Source of the DNA: an uncultured Porphyromonas sp.
GTDB taxonomy: Bacteria; Bacteroidota; Bacteroidia; Bacteroidales; Porphyromonadaceae
Assembly (NCBI RefSeq): GCF_938046015.1
Contig: NZ_CALIXW010000046.1
Location: 1 to 64,000, forward strand
Length of the DNA stretch: 64,000 bases
Direction of reading: 5' to 3'
The position numbers and the translations under genes were made by a program. The notes below the pieces were generated by a model. That model had not been told where the DNA came from. It worked only from the letters and a program-made list of their open reading frames with translations, and ran no database searches. Shown piece by piece: positions 1 through 8,397 of the stretch; the stretch's first letter is position 1; each line of letters opens with the position of its first letter.

Positions 1-2
1 CA

Positions 3-1892
3 GATATATGGGTACACGAGCTGCTTAAGTCAGCCAAAATACAGCTGACTTACCAAGGCTCCGATGTACCAGAGCTAGAGAAAGCACTTAAGACAGCCTC
101 TAAGGCTGATACTGGCAAGGCTGGAAAGCCTGAGTTTATTGGTGTGGTTAAGAACTTCGTACTTGTCATAGAGAACAAGGCGGAGGTTTCACAGCATGCA
201 CATCGAGATAATGATGGCAATCTGCTAGACGATACAGCGAGCAAACAAGCCTATGCACTTAATGGTGCTTTGCACTATGCACGTCACATCATAAATAAGA
301 CGAGCTATAAGAAAGTCATAGCGATTGGGGTGTCGGGAGATGAAAAACGTCATCTCATCACTCCAATCTTCATCGATGATAGTCTCTACCCAAGAGAACT
401 TCCCAATGTAGAAACCTTTGTCTCTTTCAATGAGGCTAATATCGATCATTACTATCATCGTGAGGTCTTAGGAGAGTCTAGCAACGAGGAAAAGACGACA
501 GCCGAGATTCTTAAAGATGCACAGACACTCCACGAGATGCTGTGGAAGGGAGGTCTGACGAATCAAGAGAAGCCACTTGTTGTATCGGGTATTTTGCTTG
601 CGCTTCGTGAGGAGAGCTTTAAGGGATTCTCTGTGGAAGACCTAACAGGAGATAGTATTAAGTCCGATGGACAGAAAATCTATGATGCCATCAAGGCTAA
701 TTTGACCCGTGCAGACGTATCTCCAGAGACTAAGCGAGATAAGATTCTCGCTCAGTTTGCTGTGATTCGAGACAATCGAAAGATTAACGACAGAGACTCT
801 AAGAGTGGGCGTACCCTGCTGAGAGAGTATACAGAGTTCTTGCGTACGAGTATTCACAACTCGATCCGTTATGCTCAGTCAGCAGATGATTATCTGGGAA
901 TGTTCTATGGCGAGTTTATGTCCTACTCGGGGAAAGATGGCCAGAGTCTTGGCATTGTTCTCACCCCGAAACATATCACCGAGCTATTCTGTGAACTAGT
1001 CAATCTTAAGTCAACAGATAGAGTGCTTGACCCATGTTGTGGTACGGGGGGCTTCCTTATAGCTGCGATGCATGCGATGCTTCAGCAAACGGATGATGAG
1101 ACCGAACAACGAGCTATACGCAAGCAACGTCTTATGGGAATCGAGCTACAGGACTATATGTTTACCATCGCTACCACAAACATGATTCTGCGTGGCGATG
1201 GGAAGAGCAACCTCCATAACTTCGACTTCCTCGCTCAACCAGCGTCTAAAATACAGAAGGATATGCCTTGCACCGTCGGGATGATGAATCCGCCTTACTC
1301 GCAGGGAGGAAAGGAGGATCCTGAGAAGTACGAGATAGCCTTTACGGAGCATCTCTTAGATTCTCTGTGTGAAGACGCACGTGCCGTGGTAATTGTCCCT
1401 CAATCTTCGGTGACAGGCAAGACGAAAGTAGAGCAGGCTGTTAAGAAGAGTATCCTTAAGAAGCATACGCTTGAGGGCGTAATCACACTCAACAATAATA
1501 CCTTTTATGGAGTTGGCACTAATCCTTGTATTGCTGTCTTTACGGCTGGTGTGCCTCATCCCAAACAGAAGAAGTGTAAGTTCATCAACTTCGAGGATGA
1601 CGGCTTTGTCGTAGCTAAGCATGTCGGACTTGTGGACAATGGCACAGCTGAAGACCGCAAGCAACATCTCTTGGATGTATGGCACGGACGCACAGAGAGT
1701 GTGAGTAAGTTCTGCGTGGAGACAACGATTGAGGCCGAGGATGAATGGTTGCATTCGTTTTACTACTTCAACGATGAAATCCCGAGTGAAGAAGACTTCC
1801 GTAAGACAATGGCGGACTATCTGACCTTCCAATTCAATATGATTACCCACGGAAGAGGCTACCTCTTCGATAATACGAAGAATGATGAGTAG
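3..1892 (+). CDS. BcgI-like restriction/N6-adenine methyltransferase subunit (5' end outside window)
   Basis: The reading frame is open from the first bases of the window, so the gene starts upstream; the GTG at 144 is not needed as a start. A PE...IENK stretch near 125-180 fits a PD-(D/E)xK nuclease core. It is followed by a helical linker and an N6-adenine methylase domain with motif I LDPCCGTGGFL (about 1026-1055) and catalytic NPPY (1287-1298). Nuclease plus methylase in one chain, followed by a specificity gene, is the layout of BcgI-type (type IIB) systems, where subunit A cuts and methylates and subunit B recognises DNA. The 3' end overlaps the specificity gene by 11 nt. The whole block to 5.3 kb is visibly AT-richer than the rest of the window. 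A type I HsdM with an extra N-domain is the alternative. Confidence 0.85.
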   Translation, partial: DIWVHELLKSAKIQLTYQGSDVPELEKALKTASKADTGKAGKPEFIGVVKNFVLVIENKAEVSQHAHRDNDGNLLDDTASKQAYALNGALHYARHIINKTSYKKVIAIGVSGDEKRHLITPIFIDDSLYPRELPNVETFVSFNEANIDHYYHREVLGESSNEEKTTAEILKDAQTLHEMLWKGGLTNQEKPLVVSGILLALREESFKGFSVEDLTGDSIKSDGQKIYDAIKANLTRADVSPETKRDKILAQFAVIRDNRKINDRDSKSGRTLLREYTEFLRTSIHNSIRYAQSADDYLGMFYGEFMSYSGKDGQSLGIVLTPKHITELFCELVNLKSTDRVLDPCCGTGGFLIAAMHAMLQQTDDETEQRAIRKQRLMGIELQDYMFTIATTNMILRGDGKSNLHNFDFLAQPASKIQKDMPCTVGMMNPPYSQGGKEDPEKYEIAFTEHLLDSLCEDARAVVIVPQSSVTGKTKVEQAVKKSILKKHTLEGVITLNNNTFYGVGTNPCIAVFTAGVPHPKQKKCKFINFEDDGFVVAKHVGLVDNGTAEDRKQHLLDVWHGRTESVSKFCVETTIEAEDEWLHSFYYFNDEIPSEEDFRKTMADYLTFQFNMITHGRGYLFDNTKNDE

Positions 1893-2499
1893 GGAGCTGA
1901 AGCTGACGGATAGAGAGTGGAAGGAATTCTACTTCTCCGATATCTTCACGAGTATTCGAAGAGGAAAGAGATTAAAGAAAGATAATCATCTACAAGGAGA
2001 GGTGCCTTATGTTTCATCTACAGCAGGGAATAATGGTGTCGATGGTTTTGTAGGGAATACTGAAGGAGTACGTATCTTCCGAGATTGCATAAGCTTGGCA
2101 AATAGTGGAAGTGTAGGTAGTGCATTCTTTCAGCTATATGATTTTGTCGCAAGTGATCACGTGACTAGCCTAAAAAAAGAAGGCTTGAATAGATATGCCT
2201 ATTTATTCCTTTTACCCATCATCTCTAGACTCTCCGAGAAGTATAGCTTTAATAGAGAAATCAACGATGCAAGAATCTCTAGAGAGCGATTGCTGCTCCC
2301 TGTCCAATCTGACGGCGCACCCGATTGGGCATTTATGTCTGCCTTTATGCAACGAGTAGAACAGGAGACTTTGAGCAAGGCTCTTCAGTTCTTCAAGCTG
2401 AAGTGTAAAGAAATGAAAATCGGGGGGGGGGGGGGGGGGGTAAAATGCAAGCCTACTTCATGGAGGATGTCTTATCTATCGCTAATGGCGTGCGCTTAA
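1882..2499 (+). CDS. Specificity (S/BcgB-like) subunit, first half, out of phase at a poly-G tract
   Basis: This is the first target-recognition domain of a type I/BcgB-like specificity protein. The FYFSDIF...RGKR start and the YVSS...GNNG...SGSVG pattern are typical of HsdS-type TRDs. The start codon lies inside the end of the methylase gene. The frame runs through 19 G residues (six Gly codons) and then ends at 2499 with 19 residues unrelated to the family, giving 205 aa. One more G (20), or two fewer (17), would fuse it to the second TRD ORF at 2445-2933, making about 350 aa, close to the expected size of BcgB. With 18 G the frame stops directly after the tract (186 aa). A single-TRD product may still act as a dimer, as is known for truncated HsdS proteins; here that is inference. 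Confidence 0.85.
   Translation: MMSRELKLTDREWKEFYFSDIFTSIRRGKRLKKDNHLQGEVPYVSSTAGNNGVDGFVGNTEGVRIFRDCISLANSGSVGSAFFQLYDFVASDHVTSLKKEGLNRYAYLFLLPIISRLSEKYSFNREINDARISRERLLLPVQSDGAPDWAFMSAFMQRVEQETLSKALQFFKLKCKEMKIGGGGGGVKCKPTSWRMSYLSLMACA
2422..2440 (+). repeat. Homopolymeric G19 tract inside the specificity gene
   Basis: Nineteen consecutive G lie between the two target-recognition domains. Tracts this long slip during replication and are the standard substrate for phase variation. The tract sits where an inter-domain linker is expected, so variable numbers of Gly would be tolerated. The exact count given may be an assembly majority value. Confidence 0.95.
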
Positions 2500-2933
2500 C
2501 CAAGGCTGATATGCAGGAAGGAAGTAGACCATTTATTGGAGCTTCGGAAGCAAGCAATGGAGTTACAGCTTTTATTGCAAATAGCAATGCCAGCTTAGAA
2601 AGCAATGTCTTGGGAGTTAACTATAATGGAAGTGTAGGCTTCTCCTTCTATCATCCATATGAAGCACTCTTCTCAGATGATGTGAAGCGAGTACGCTGGA
2701 AGAATGAAGCGGCAAACAACAAATACACTTTGCTTTACCTCTCTACGGCAATCGCTCAGCAAAAGGGTAAGTATGCCTACGGCTATAAGTTCAATGCTCA
2801 GCGCATGAAGCGACAGATTATCATACTACCAGCCTTAGAAGATGGTTTACCCGACTATAGATATATGGAGCGAACTATGCGCGTGATGGAATATGAAGTC
2901 CTCAGTGAATATCTAAAACGGATAGAAGTATGA
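2445..2933 (+). CDS. Specificity (S/BcgB-like) subunit, second half, detached by the poly-G frameshift
   Basis: This is the second target-recognition domain, with a repeat of the same pattern as the first half (ANGVRLTKADM, GASEASNGV, NGSVGF). It ends with a long helix that would serve as the distal conserved region. It is in the +1 frame relative to the first half in this sequence and is restored by 20 (or 17) G. An ATG at 2445 lies directly after the tract, but no convincing ribosome site is visible because the upstream bases are the G run, so independent translation is uncertain. Its stop overlaps the rloC start as ATGA (2930-2933), so in the full-length phase translation would be coupled to rloC. 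Confidence 0.85.
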   Translation: MQAYFMEDVLSIANGVRLTKADMQEGSRPFIGASEASNGVTAFIANSNASLESNVLGVNYNGSVGFSFYHPYEALFSDDVKRVRWKNEAANNKYTLLYLSTAIAQQKGKYAYGYKFNAQRMKRQIIILPALEDGLPDYRYMERTMRVMEYEVLSEYLKRIEV

Positions 2934-5314
2934 TTAAGAAAATACTTGAGATTAAAGACTTTGCTGTCTTTGAAGATTTTGAATGGAACAAGCATGTTAT
3001 AGACAGCCAAGGGAAAACAATGCTCCTGGCAGATATAAACATCTTCTTTGGGCGCAACTATTCGGGGAAGACCACTCTTTCTCGGATTTTTCGTTCCTTC
3101 GAGTTAAAAGGGGGACTCGAAAAGTACGAGAGTGGCTCATTTAAGTTAGAGTTAAGGGATGGAAATACTATAGACAAGCAATCTATAGAAAGATTCCCAT
3201 GCCCAGTTCGTGTCTTCAATGAAGACTTTGTGAAGGAGAATCTTCTCTTTATAGGCAATCCTGATGAGGGTGTGACACCTTTTGCGGTATTGGGAGGTAA
3301 TGCCCAGATTGAGTCGGAAATCCAAGAGCTAAAGACCCTGTTAGGAACAGCAAACGAGGGGAGTGAAACTGGACTCTATTTGGAGAGGAAGAATGCTATC
3401 AAGGACTATCAAGAAGCCGAGAATGATTTCAAAAAGTTTCAGCATAACCTTGAGCAACAGCTTACTACGAAAGCTACGGCTAAAGGATCCGGAATCAGGA
3501 ATCAACCTCAAATTTATGGTGATCAGAACTACAATATATCCAAGCTAAGAAAAGAACTAGAGCGGGTTACTCAAACCAATCGATTGTCAGATGAGAAAAT
3601 AGATACACTGAAGGCTTCCTTAAAAGAAGAGGCAAAGCAAATCCCGCACGTGTCAAAATATTCCCTTCCAAACTTTGAGGATATAAATCAGAGAGTCAAG
3701 GATATTGTGGAGCAGCCAATAATGCCATCTGGAAAGATTGAAGAATTGGTTCATAATGCAATAGCAAACAAATGGGTAGAGACTGGGTGCGAACTTCATA
3801 AGGGCAAAAAGACTTGTCTATTCTGTGGTGGAGAAATCACGGAAAATCGCTGGGCTGAGCTAGAGCGTCACTATGACGAAGCTACAAAGAGCTTGAAAGA
3901 TAAGGTAGAGAAGGCGGTTACTTGGCTAGAAGAACAGAAACGAGTTATACAAGAACTTTACAAGATCTTACCTGAGAACTACTATCTGTACTTTAAACCA
4001 GAGGTGGAGAGCATTAATAAAGAGATGGAGGAACGTCGAAGGGAAGTCCTCTCTATTCTGGAGGATATCCTACTGCAGGTGAAGAGAAAGCAGGAGAACC
4101 TTTATGCTACTCCTACTTATGAAGAGCATACATTTGATCTTGCTAGACTGGATGAGATATATGCCCGGGTTGAGAAGCTTGAGAAAGATGCAACTGAGTG
4201 TGGTGCTAAGCTTAAGGAGAAGCACACCAAAGCCCAGACTGCTTTGCGCTTGTCTGAGGTCGCTCGCTTTAAGGAAGATATAGGCTATGACGACCAAGTC
4301 AAGGCTATATCAGAGAAAGAGGCTGAACTCGAAAAGAAAGAAAGAGCAAAAAGAGAAAAGGAAGAGGCAGTTCGCTCCAAAGAGGAAGAGATTAAAGCCA
4401 AGGAAAGGCTTCGCCAGAATGAAGAGGAAGGAGCGAGAAGGGTCAACGCTATTCTACAGAATTACTTTGGTCATCGATTTATAGAACTTCGAGCGATCAA
4501 AAAAAAGAATGAGGAAGGTGTCTACTTTGATGTGTTCCGAGGGGATAAAAAGGCTTATAATTTGAGTGAAGGAGAGCGTAATCTTGTAGCTTTTGCCTAC
4601 TTTGTCGCAAAGCTAGAAGACGTCGATACCGCTTCAGAGAAGCCAATGATTTGGATTGATGATCCTATATCGAGTTTGGATGCTAATCATGTGTTCTTTA
4701 TTTTCTCGCTGATAGACCAGCAAATAGTGGTTAAGCACCAGTGGACACAGCTCTTTATATCTACCCACAATCTCGATTTCTTGAGGTATCTCAAACGACT
4801 CCATATAAAGGGGCTGACTATACCCTATCTAGATAAGAAAGGCGATATAAAGCAAAGGGATATTCAAATGCAGCGCTTCTTATTGGAACGGCAGGGTAAT
4901 TCGTCGTCTATCAGTGTTATGCCGAAGTATATGAAAGAGCATGTGACAGAGTTCAACTATCTGTTTCATCAAATCTACAAGTGTAGTCAGGCAAGCACAG
5001 ATAACTATGAGCTATTCTATAATTTTGGGAATAATGCTCGTAAATTCTTAGAGGCATATCTTTACTACAAGTATCCCGATAATGATGCAGACTCACTTCA
5101 TAACAAGATGAAGCGTTTCTTCTCGGATAACTGTGCAGCCACAACAATCGATCGTATCGACAACGAACTGTCACATTTAGGTGGACTCATAGAACGAGGG
5201 ATGTCAATCTCTGATAATGCAGATATAAAGAAATGTGCTCAGTATATTCTTGACACAATCAAAAGGAAAGATAGAGAGCAATATGATGCATTCTGCAAGA
5301 GTATCGGTGAGTAA
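2930..5314 (+). CDS. rloC: RloC-type anticodon nuclease (SMC/Rad50-like ATPase with zinc hook)
   Basis: A 794-aa protein with Walker A GRNYSGKTTLSR at 41-52, a long coiled coil of about 130-500 interrupted by a CLFC zinc-hook motif (C296, C299), ABC signature LSEGER at 545-550, Walker B MIWIDDP at 573-579 and an H-loop at H613. The C-terminal part carries R704-x3-E708 and H749 in NELSHLGG, matching the Arg-Glu-His nuclease triad of PrrC and RloC. In studied relatives the nuclease excises the wobble nucleotide of a tRNA, and DNA damage or failure of the linked restriction system activates it. Its position directly after the RM genes, with an ATGA overlap, fits the original definition of RloC as restriction-linked. 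The nuclease assignment depends on the triad and was not tested. Confidence 0.85.
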   Translation: MIKKILEIKDFAVFEDFEWNKHVIDSQGKTMLLADINIFFGRNYSGKTTLSRIFRSFELKGGLEKYESGSFKLELRDGNTIDKQSIERFPCPVRVFNEDFVKENLLFIGNPDEGVTPFAVLGGNAQIESEIQELKTLLGTANEGSETGLYLERKNAIKDYQEAENDFKKFQHNLEQQLTTKATAKGSGIRNQPQIYGDQNYNISKLRKELERVTQTNRLSDEKIDTLKASLKEEAKQIPHVSKYSLPNFEDINQRVKDIVEQPIMPSGKIEELVHNAIANKWVETGCELHKGKKTCLFCGGEITENRWAELERHYDEATKSLKDKVEKAVTWLEEQKRVIQELYKILPENYYLYFKPEVESINKEMEERRREVLSILEDILLQVKRKQENLYATPTYEEHTFDLARLDEIYARVEKLEKDATECGAKLKEKHTKAQTALRLSEVARFKEDIGYDDQVKAISEKEAELEKKERAKREKEEAVRSKEEEIKAKERLRQNEEEGARRVNAILQNYFGHRFIELRAIKKKNEEGVYFDVFRGDKKAYNLSEGERNLVAFAYFVAKLEDVDTASEKPMIWIDDPISSLDANHVFFIFSLIDQQIVVKHQWTQLFISTHNLDFLRYLKRLHIKGLTIPYLDKKGDIKQRDIQMQRFLLERQGNSSSISVMPKYMKEHVTEFNYLFHQIYKCSQASTDNYELFYNFGNNARKFLEAYLYYKYPDNDADSLHNKMKRFFSDNCAATTIDRIDNELSHLGGLIERGMSISDNADIKKCAQYILDTIKRKDREQYDAFCKSIGE

Positions 5315-5356
5315 GTCTTAGAGCTTTGCAAGTCTGGAAGTCATCTCCACATATAT

Positions 5357-5403
5357 GAGCCATTGGTGTTCCTCATAAGAGGTTGACCAATGGCTCGTTT
5401 TTA
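5357..5403 (+). terminator. Rho-independent terminator after the RM-rloC operon
   Basis: An 11-bp perfect stem (GAGCCATTGGT with ACCAATGGCTC) is followed by a short T run. It closes the defence operon. Confidence 0.75.
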
Positions 5404-5432
5404 TATCATCTAAGCTAGCTTGATTCTCGGGT

Positions 5433-5482
5433 GCAATAAAGGGTGTAAATTGCATAACTCGCTGATTTACACCCTTTATTGC
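5433..5482. repeat. 18-bp perfect inverted repeat flush with the tRNA-Ser 3' end
   Basis: GCAATAAAGGGTGTAAAT (5433-5450) pairs exactly with 5465-5482 across a 14-nt loop. The right arm ends on the discriminator base of the tRNA gene. It may be the tRNA terminator or 3' processing hairpin, or a remnant of an attachment site for the island to its left. Confidence 0.8.
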
Positions 5483-5569
5483 GGAGAGGGCGGGATTCGA
5501 ACCCGCGAAACGCTTTTGGCGTTTACACACTTTCCAGGCGTGCCTCTTCAACCACTCGAGCACCTCTCC
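5482..5569 (-). tRNA. tRNA-Ser (anticodon GGA)
   Basis: Read on the minus strand, the acceptor arms GGAGAGG and CCTCTCC pair, with G73. The D arm is GCTCGAGTGG, the anticodon loop is CTGGAAA with GGA, there is a long class II variable arm, and the T arm is GGGTTCGAATCCC. At 88 nt with a long variable arm this is serine. CCA is not encoded. The 3' end faces the defence island. Confidence 0.95.
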
Positions 5570-6148
5570 TTGATTTTTCTTGGCTGGAAAGCAGTGCAAA
5601 GATAAACATTGTTCGCTAGAGAAGCAAATCCGCCCCTATGGTGATGGTGCTGTGCATCTCCCACTCATCAGGCTGCGCTGGTCTTCTTTGTGTGCGACAG
5701 CTCGCCGCGGGGTAGGCGCACGCCGCGTGCAAGGTCTGCTTGCAGCCATTGCGCCCCCAGTCTCCACGGGCTGTGCCTCCCTTCGCGCCCCTCACATCTA
5801 GGCGGCCCTTGCTCCTACTCAGCTTCCCCCTTCGTCCCAGTTAGCCCTCGCTGCTTTGACTGATATCCATCGGCACTGTGAGGGACGGCAGTCGGGGCGC
5901 TCGGGGGCGGCAGTCAGAGCCATGAGGGATATCTCTCACGGAGGGGCCCCTTATGCTAGGGTAGGGCGGTGGTGAGGGCTGCCGTGCGCTGGCTCATGAT
6001 GGGGTCAGCTCGCAGGTGCTTCACGGGCTGTAGGCCCTGAAGGACTCACTGCCCCGCCCCGCTGCTGCTGGAGGGGCAGTGAGGACTTTGTGGTGTGCGA
6101 TTTGCGAGCCTAATTTTGGGTGGGTGTACAAACTGTTAAGATTTGTTG
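5570..6148. other. Gene-free GC-rich spacer
   Basis: No supported coding region was found. The short ORFs here have no family resemblance and no ribosome sites. The stretch holds one 22-bp-period array (5858-5945) and otherwise unassigned GC-rich sequence up to the promoter of the next gene. Confidence 0.6.
5858..5945 (+). repeat. 22-bp-period intergenic array, family 1 (four units)
   Basis: Units start at 5858, 5880, 5902 and 5924, exactly 22 bp apart, around the core GAGGGATATC / GAGGGACGGC followed by AGTC(A)G. The same family recurs at 8916, 20489 (opposite strand), 35105, 52303 and 58759. Confidence 0.85.
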
Positions 6149-6156
6149 TAATTTTG
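6149..6156 (+). promoter_or_regulatory. -7 box TAATTTTG for lipoprotein gene at 6414
   Basis: Matches the Bacteroidetes -7 consensus TAnnTTTG. It implies a leader of roughly 250 nt before the ATG at 6414. Confidence 0.6.
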
Positions 6157-6344
6157 CAGGCGCAAGTGGTAGGACGGGCTTGGAGCTCCCAGGTATAATA
6201 GCTCTGCCCTGAGGCGGCACTAAAGGCTGCCCGAAGTTGTAGCTTGTCCTGCCCTTTCTCTATTTGTGTCAAGGCTCCTTTATGTGGCCTAGCACGCTAC
6301 TCGAACTGGTGCATCTCGTCTTATCGTGGTGGTGCACTCCTTAC

Positions 6345-6357
6345 CCTAGCAGTATAT
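6345..6357 (+). promoter_or_regulatory. Leader block CCTAGCAGTATAT shared with the second lipoprotein gene
   Basis: The same 13-nt block occurs at 9426-9438 in the leader of the other lipoprotein gene. Both leaders also carry a TATTA-rich segment just before the ribosome site. This suggests common post-transcriptional or regulator control, but no factor can be named. Confidence 0.4.
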
Positions 6358-6413
6358 ATATGGGCTGCGCGGGTCTATCTAACAGTATTATTAGTAACCC
6401 AAAAAAGAACAGT

Positions 6414-7577
6414 ATGAAAAAACTCATGCTAAGCATGGCTGCGGCTCTGGTTGCACTCTCCGCTTGCTCGAAGAGCATTGATGAGCCAGTGGCGCAGACG
6501 CAGAATCAAAATGCCGCAGAGCAGGAAACGATCACGCTCCACATTGAAGGCGAGCGTGAGGATGTCGTCGTCAAGGACCAGGAAGGTCGTGCTCTGAACC
6601 TCAAGGCGACCGTCGGAGGCCCTCATAACGAGCTGCTCAAGGGCGTTTCGGTCGAGGATTCGGAGGACGTCCCCGGCGTTATCTATCTTTATAATGACAA
6701 GGGCTTTACGAATCCTGGCTCGGTCAATGGCCTCGCTCGCCAAGTCACCTTCAAGGTGAAGGGGAATAAGGTGACCTTCCACGGGGAGCTTGCTACGGGG
6801 CGTCTTCAGCCTGGGCAGCTGCCATTCAATAAGGCAAGTATCTACCTCGGTGGTTACATAAACGAACAGAGTATCGAGAAGCCTGGGATCGTCGATACTC
6901 GTGGAGGTGCGGTGTACTACTCTTTCCCCCGTACCGCTCTACGCACGCAGCCTGGGATGGATCTCTCCAAGCTTTATCCCCTGTTCACCAGCTACTATGT
7001 AGATGTCAAGCCAGGGACTAAGGCCGGCGCTCGCGACTACTACAGCACGGGTCACCGCTTCAAGCTCTATGGCCAGTTCGTGTCCGTCCGCTGCCGTATG
7101 ACCAACGGGCGAAGCGTAGAGGCTCGATATAATGGCTTCGCTGTACGAGGCTATGGTATCCTCGGGCTGCGACTGGATGCTCCTGCTCCTGATACCAAGC
7201 CTAACCTCAATAATCGTCCCGTCCTCCGCGTAGCGGTGGCCTCTAGTGGCAGTAAGGAAGGGGTCTTCGTAGGCTTCAGTGATAATAAGACCTACTACAT
7301 CAAGGGTAATGGTGAGTCTCCCTATCTGAATAGAGCGAATGACCAGAGCAAGTCGGATGCAGCCTACACGCTCTACCTCTTCCCCGGGGTTGAGCCCTAT
7401 GGGGGGATCCGCATGGCCTATGGCAATGAGCGTACGAACATCTTCCTGACCAAGGGTAACTACGAGAACCGTCCCTACTACTGGGGCCTTGATGAGGCCG
7501 GTAAGGAAATAGGCCGTCGTGTGAAGGACGTTACCTCTGGGAAGTTCCACAACATCCTTCTGGTAGTCGGTAAGTAG
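6414..7577 (+). CDS. Surface-type lipoprotein A, unknown function
   Basis: The start is placed at 6414 because it gives a clean lipoprotein signal (MKKLMLSMAAALVALSACS, lipobox LSAC) after an A-rich ribosome site; the open frame extends further up without support. The mature protein is about 370 aa, mostly beta-rich, with no domain I recognise. Its layout (acidic N-terminal linker, a YLYNDKG segment, then VTFKVKGNKVTF) resembles lipoprotein B at 9529 (YLYGSEG, VTKNGKAVRL), so the two look like distant paralogs. A short peptide gene follows 26 bp later. Fimbrillin-like or other cell-surface adhesion functions are possible but unproven. Confidence 0.75.
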   Translation: MKKLMLSMAAALVALSACSKSIDEPVAQTQNQNAAEQETITLHIEGEREDVVVKDQEGRALNLKATVGGPHNELLKGVSVEDSEDVPGVIYLYNDKGFTNPGSVNGLARQVTFKVKGNKVTFHGELATGRLQPGQLPFNKASIYLGGYINEQSIEKPGIVDTRGGAVYYSFPRTALRTQPGMDLSKLYPLFTSYYVDVKPGTKAGARDYYSTGHRFKLYGQFVSVRCRMTNGRSVEARYNGFAVRGYGILGLRLDAPAPDTKPNLNNRPVLRVAVASSGSKEGVFVGFSDNKTYYIKGNGESPYLNRANDQSKSDAAYTLYLFPGVEPYGGIRMAYGNERTNIFLTKGNYENRPYYWGLDEAGKEIGRRVKDVTSGKFHNILLVVGK

Positions 7578-7603
7578 TAAGATAACGCAAAGAAGAACAG
7601 ACG

Positions 7604-7762
7604 ATGAACAAGATACAGAAAGAGCTGTACCAGGCTCCCGAGTTCAGCAAGATCGAGCTCAACAACGACCTAAGCATCCTACTCTCCTTCTCTGTGGATG
7701 GCTCTATCGACCCCATTCAGGAGGGGGTAGAGGATACCTACACGAGCGTCAATAATTGGTAG
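7604..7762 (+). CDS. Short 52-aa peptide downstream of lipoprotein A
   Basis: The ATG at 7604 follows an AAGAACAGACG leader. The peptide has the pattern YQAPEFSKIELNNDLSILLSF...DP...NNW. It resembles the peptide at 11061 (YEAPTVESFELRQALTVLDTFS...DP...NDW), which also follows a lipoprotein gene. Both share Y-x-A-P near the start, an E/L-rich middle, an F-S-V-D segment and a terminal Asn/Trp. Such short peptides with an early Pro and a later acidic tail are frequent in Bacteroidales, but their role is unknown; a precursor peptide or a small secreted partner are guesses. Confidence 0.65.
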   Translation: MNKIQKELYQAPEFSKIELNNDLSILLSFSVDGSIDPIQEGVEDTYTSVNNW

Positions 7763-7822
7763 GACGCACTCTGTGTAGCCTGCACAGATATCCCTGGCCT
7801 CGCTTGTGAGAGGCACCCAATA

Positions 7823-7866
7823 GCGCCCACGCTGCGCCGAGTCATGGACTCGGGCGGCGTGGGCGC
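7823..7866 (+). terminator. Hairpin terminator-like element of lipoprotein locus A
   Basis: A long palindrome (GCGCCCACGC ... GCGTGGGCGC, with an inner GAGTC/GACTC) ends the locus. An almost identical element ends locus B at 11289-11336. There is no T run, so it may be a rho-independent terminator variant or an RNA 3' stabiliser. Confidence 0.6.
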
Positions 7867-8046
7867 GCTGCATTGGTGCCTGCCTCTGCTCGCGGCGTCT
7901 TCCCTAGAGGCTTGGCGCCTTTTATCCCCAGTCTACCGCTAGGACTTGGGTGCTGTGGGCGCTGCTGAGGCGTATCGGTCAATGTGTCGACAGGCCCTCC
8001 CTCCCAACAGAGCGACAGGCCTCCGTCTCCATAAGAGCCTCCACGA

Positions 8047-8397
8047 TACGCACCACGGCCGCTTAAGGGGGCGCCCCTGTAGGGCTTCTTTGTATGGAGG
8101 GCTGATTAACCCAGGGTTTGGGCGCCCTTGCAGGGCTACGCACCCTGGGCTTTGGGGAGGGATCGCGCCCCTATAGGGGCTTGCACGGCCGTTGGGGCAA
8201 GCCCGGGGCTGCAATCCCGAAGCCCTGCGGGGGTGACCCGCAGAGCGGCTCTTGCCGCAGCACGGCCCTTTTCCAAAGCACGGCTCTTTCCCCCAGCGCG
8301 GCTCTTGCCACAGCGCAGCCCTTTTATCCCGAGTAGTGCGGGGCGGGGTATTATGCCCCGATAGTCGAGTTCCTTGGCAGTTCCCTGGCGGCGGGGC
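8047..8397. repeat. REP-like block 1, left arm (orientation B) and centre
   Basis: Begins with hairpin units in orientation B (GCCCCTGTAGGGC, GCCCTTGCAGGGC, GCCCCTATAGGGGC). A GC-rich centre follows with 16-18-bp subrepeats of CACGGCTCTT type (8245-8322) and the segment TATTATGCCCCGATAGTCGA. The same centre recurs at 13165-13330, so this is a duplicated composite element. ORFs here translate to repeats in several frames and are not genes. Confidence 0.85.

Noticed and set aside
2422..2440. Treating the split specificity gene as a dead pseudogene or sequencing error
   Set aside because: Both halves are intact and the break is exactly at a slippable tract in a linker, which fits phase variation; the true G count still needs read-level checking.
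5318..5599. 93-aa minus-strand ORF across the tRNA-Ser gene
   Set aside because: Its frame runs through the tRNA and the palindrome; it is not a plausible protein.
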